Below are positions 5,208 to 5,272 of a DNA stretch of 5,272 nucleotides, piece by piece. The DNA is from Fidelibacterota bacterium. Its GTDB lineage: Bacteria; Bipolaricaulota; Bipolaricaulia; UBA7950; UBA9294. The translations under genes and the position numbers were made by a program. The DNA is taken from positions 1-5,272 of the forward strand of contig JAJRTG010000015.1 in the NCBI GenBank assembly GCA_024278395.1. Reading direction: 5' to 3'. Numbering within the stretch: the stretch's first letter is position 1; each line of letters starts with the position of its first letter. The notes below the pieces were generated by a model, which was not told the origin of the DNA, did no database searches, and saw only the letters and a program-made list of their open reading frames with translations.

Positions 5208-5272
5208 ACAAAAGGAGGTGGTGAGAAGAAGGAAAGGAGGCAACGAGAGGAAACCCCAAGAAGGCAAAGATC
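5208..5272 (+). promoter_or_regulatory. Purine-rich leader after malG with two AAAGGAGG sites, possible next gene start
   Basis: The 65 bases after the malG TAG are almost all purine and contain AAAGGAGG twice (5211-5218 and 5233-5240, 22 bases apart). The first extends to AAAGGAGGTGGTGA, a very strong match to the complement of the 16S 3' end, which suggests that another gene of the same operon begins close by. A GTG at 5221 lies only two bases past AGGAGG, too close for normal use. Its frame is open to the window edge but encodes a highly charged peptide without a recognisable signal sequence. No start codon follows the second site within the window. No terminator hairpin is seen. Confidence 0.35.

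Noticed and set aside
4140..5267. A 375-codon open frame on the minus strand, opposite malG and running into tdk
   Set aside because: It is a very charged, repetitive Glu/Arg/His composition with no recognisable fold, and it is the complement of a clear six-helix permease. The tdk overlap is out of frame with the real enzyme.
1..5272. A previously undescribed system, mobile element, CRISPR array, riboswitch or RNA gene
   Set aside because: Every long stretch is accounted for by known transporter or kinase genes. The intergenic gaps are 31 and 94 bp with no structured RNA, terminal repeats or array pattern visible.

Overview
This is a bacterial chromosomal stretch of roughly 58% G+C (estimated by eye). 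Shine-Dalgarno (SD) sites of the GGAGG type and sigma-70-like promoter hexamers indicate Bacteria. The lineage cannot be fixed from this window. The gene content is ordinary nucleoside and carbohydrate scavenging, and nothing in it marks a phage, insertion sequence, CRISPR array or RNA gene.

About four fifths of the window (43-4252) is one minus-strand gene cluster. Read in its own direction it runs: type II thymidine kinase (tdk, 4252-3653), a 31-bp gap, a double-ATPase ABC protein (nupO-like, 3621-2026), a 23-bp overlap, a first permease with a GTG start (nupP-like, 2048-972), a 1-base TAATG overlap, and a second permease (nupQ-like, 972-169). The last three are the membrane and ATPase parts of a BMP/Nup-type nucleoside importer. 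Having a nucleoside kinase directly ahead of them suggests an import-and-phosphorylate salvage unit. The binding lipoprotein of the importer is not in the window.

The most notable observation is at the end of nupQ. An in-frame TAG (171-169) stops the protein at 267 residues, yet the same frame continues for another 41 codons into what looks like the family's last membrane helix and conserved tail, ending at a TAA (45-43). The gene is therefore nonsense-interrupted, carries a sequence error, or has its UAG read through.

To the right, a 94-bp divergent intergenic region (4253-4346) carries a promoter with a perfectly palindromic -10 core (AGTATACT). It leads into a plus-strand MalG-type sugar permease (4347-5207, TTG start). 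That permease is first in its transcription unit, without the usual binding protein and MalF partner ahead of it. The last 65 bases are a purine-rich leader with two copies of AAAGGAGG and no confident start codon. A second promoter candidate (TTGACA-17 bp-TAGGAT) overlaps the tdk stop and runs up to the nupO start.

I did not find an undescribed multi-gene system. The observations worth checking are the interrupted permease, the tdk-importer linkage, the two promoter arrangements and the MalG gene that lacks its usual partners upstream.
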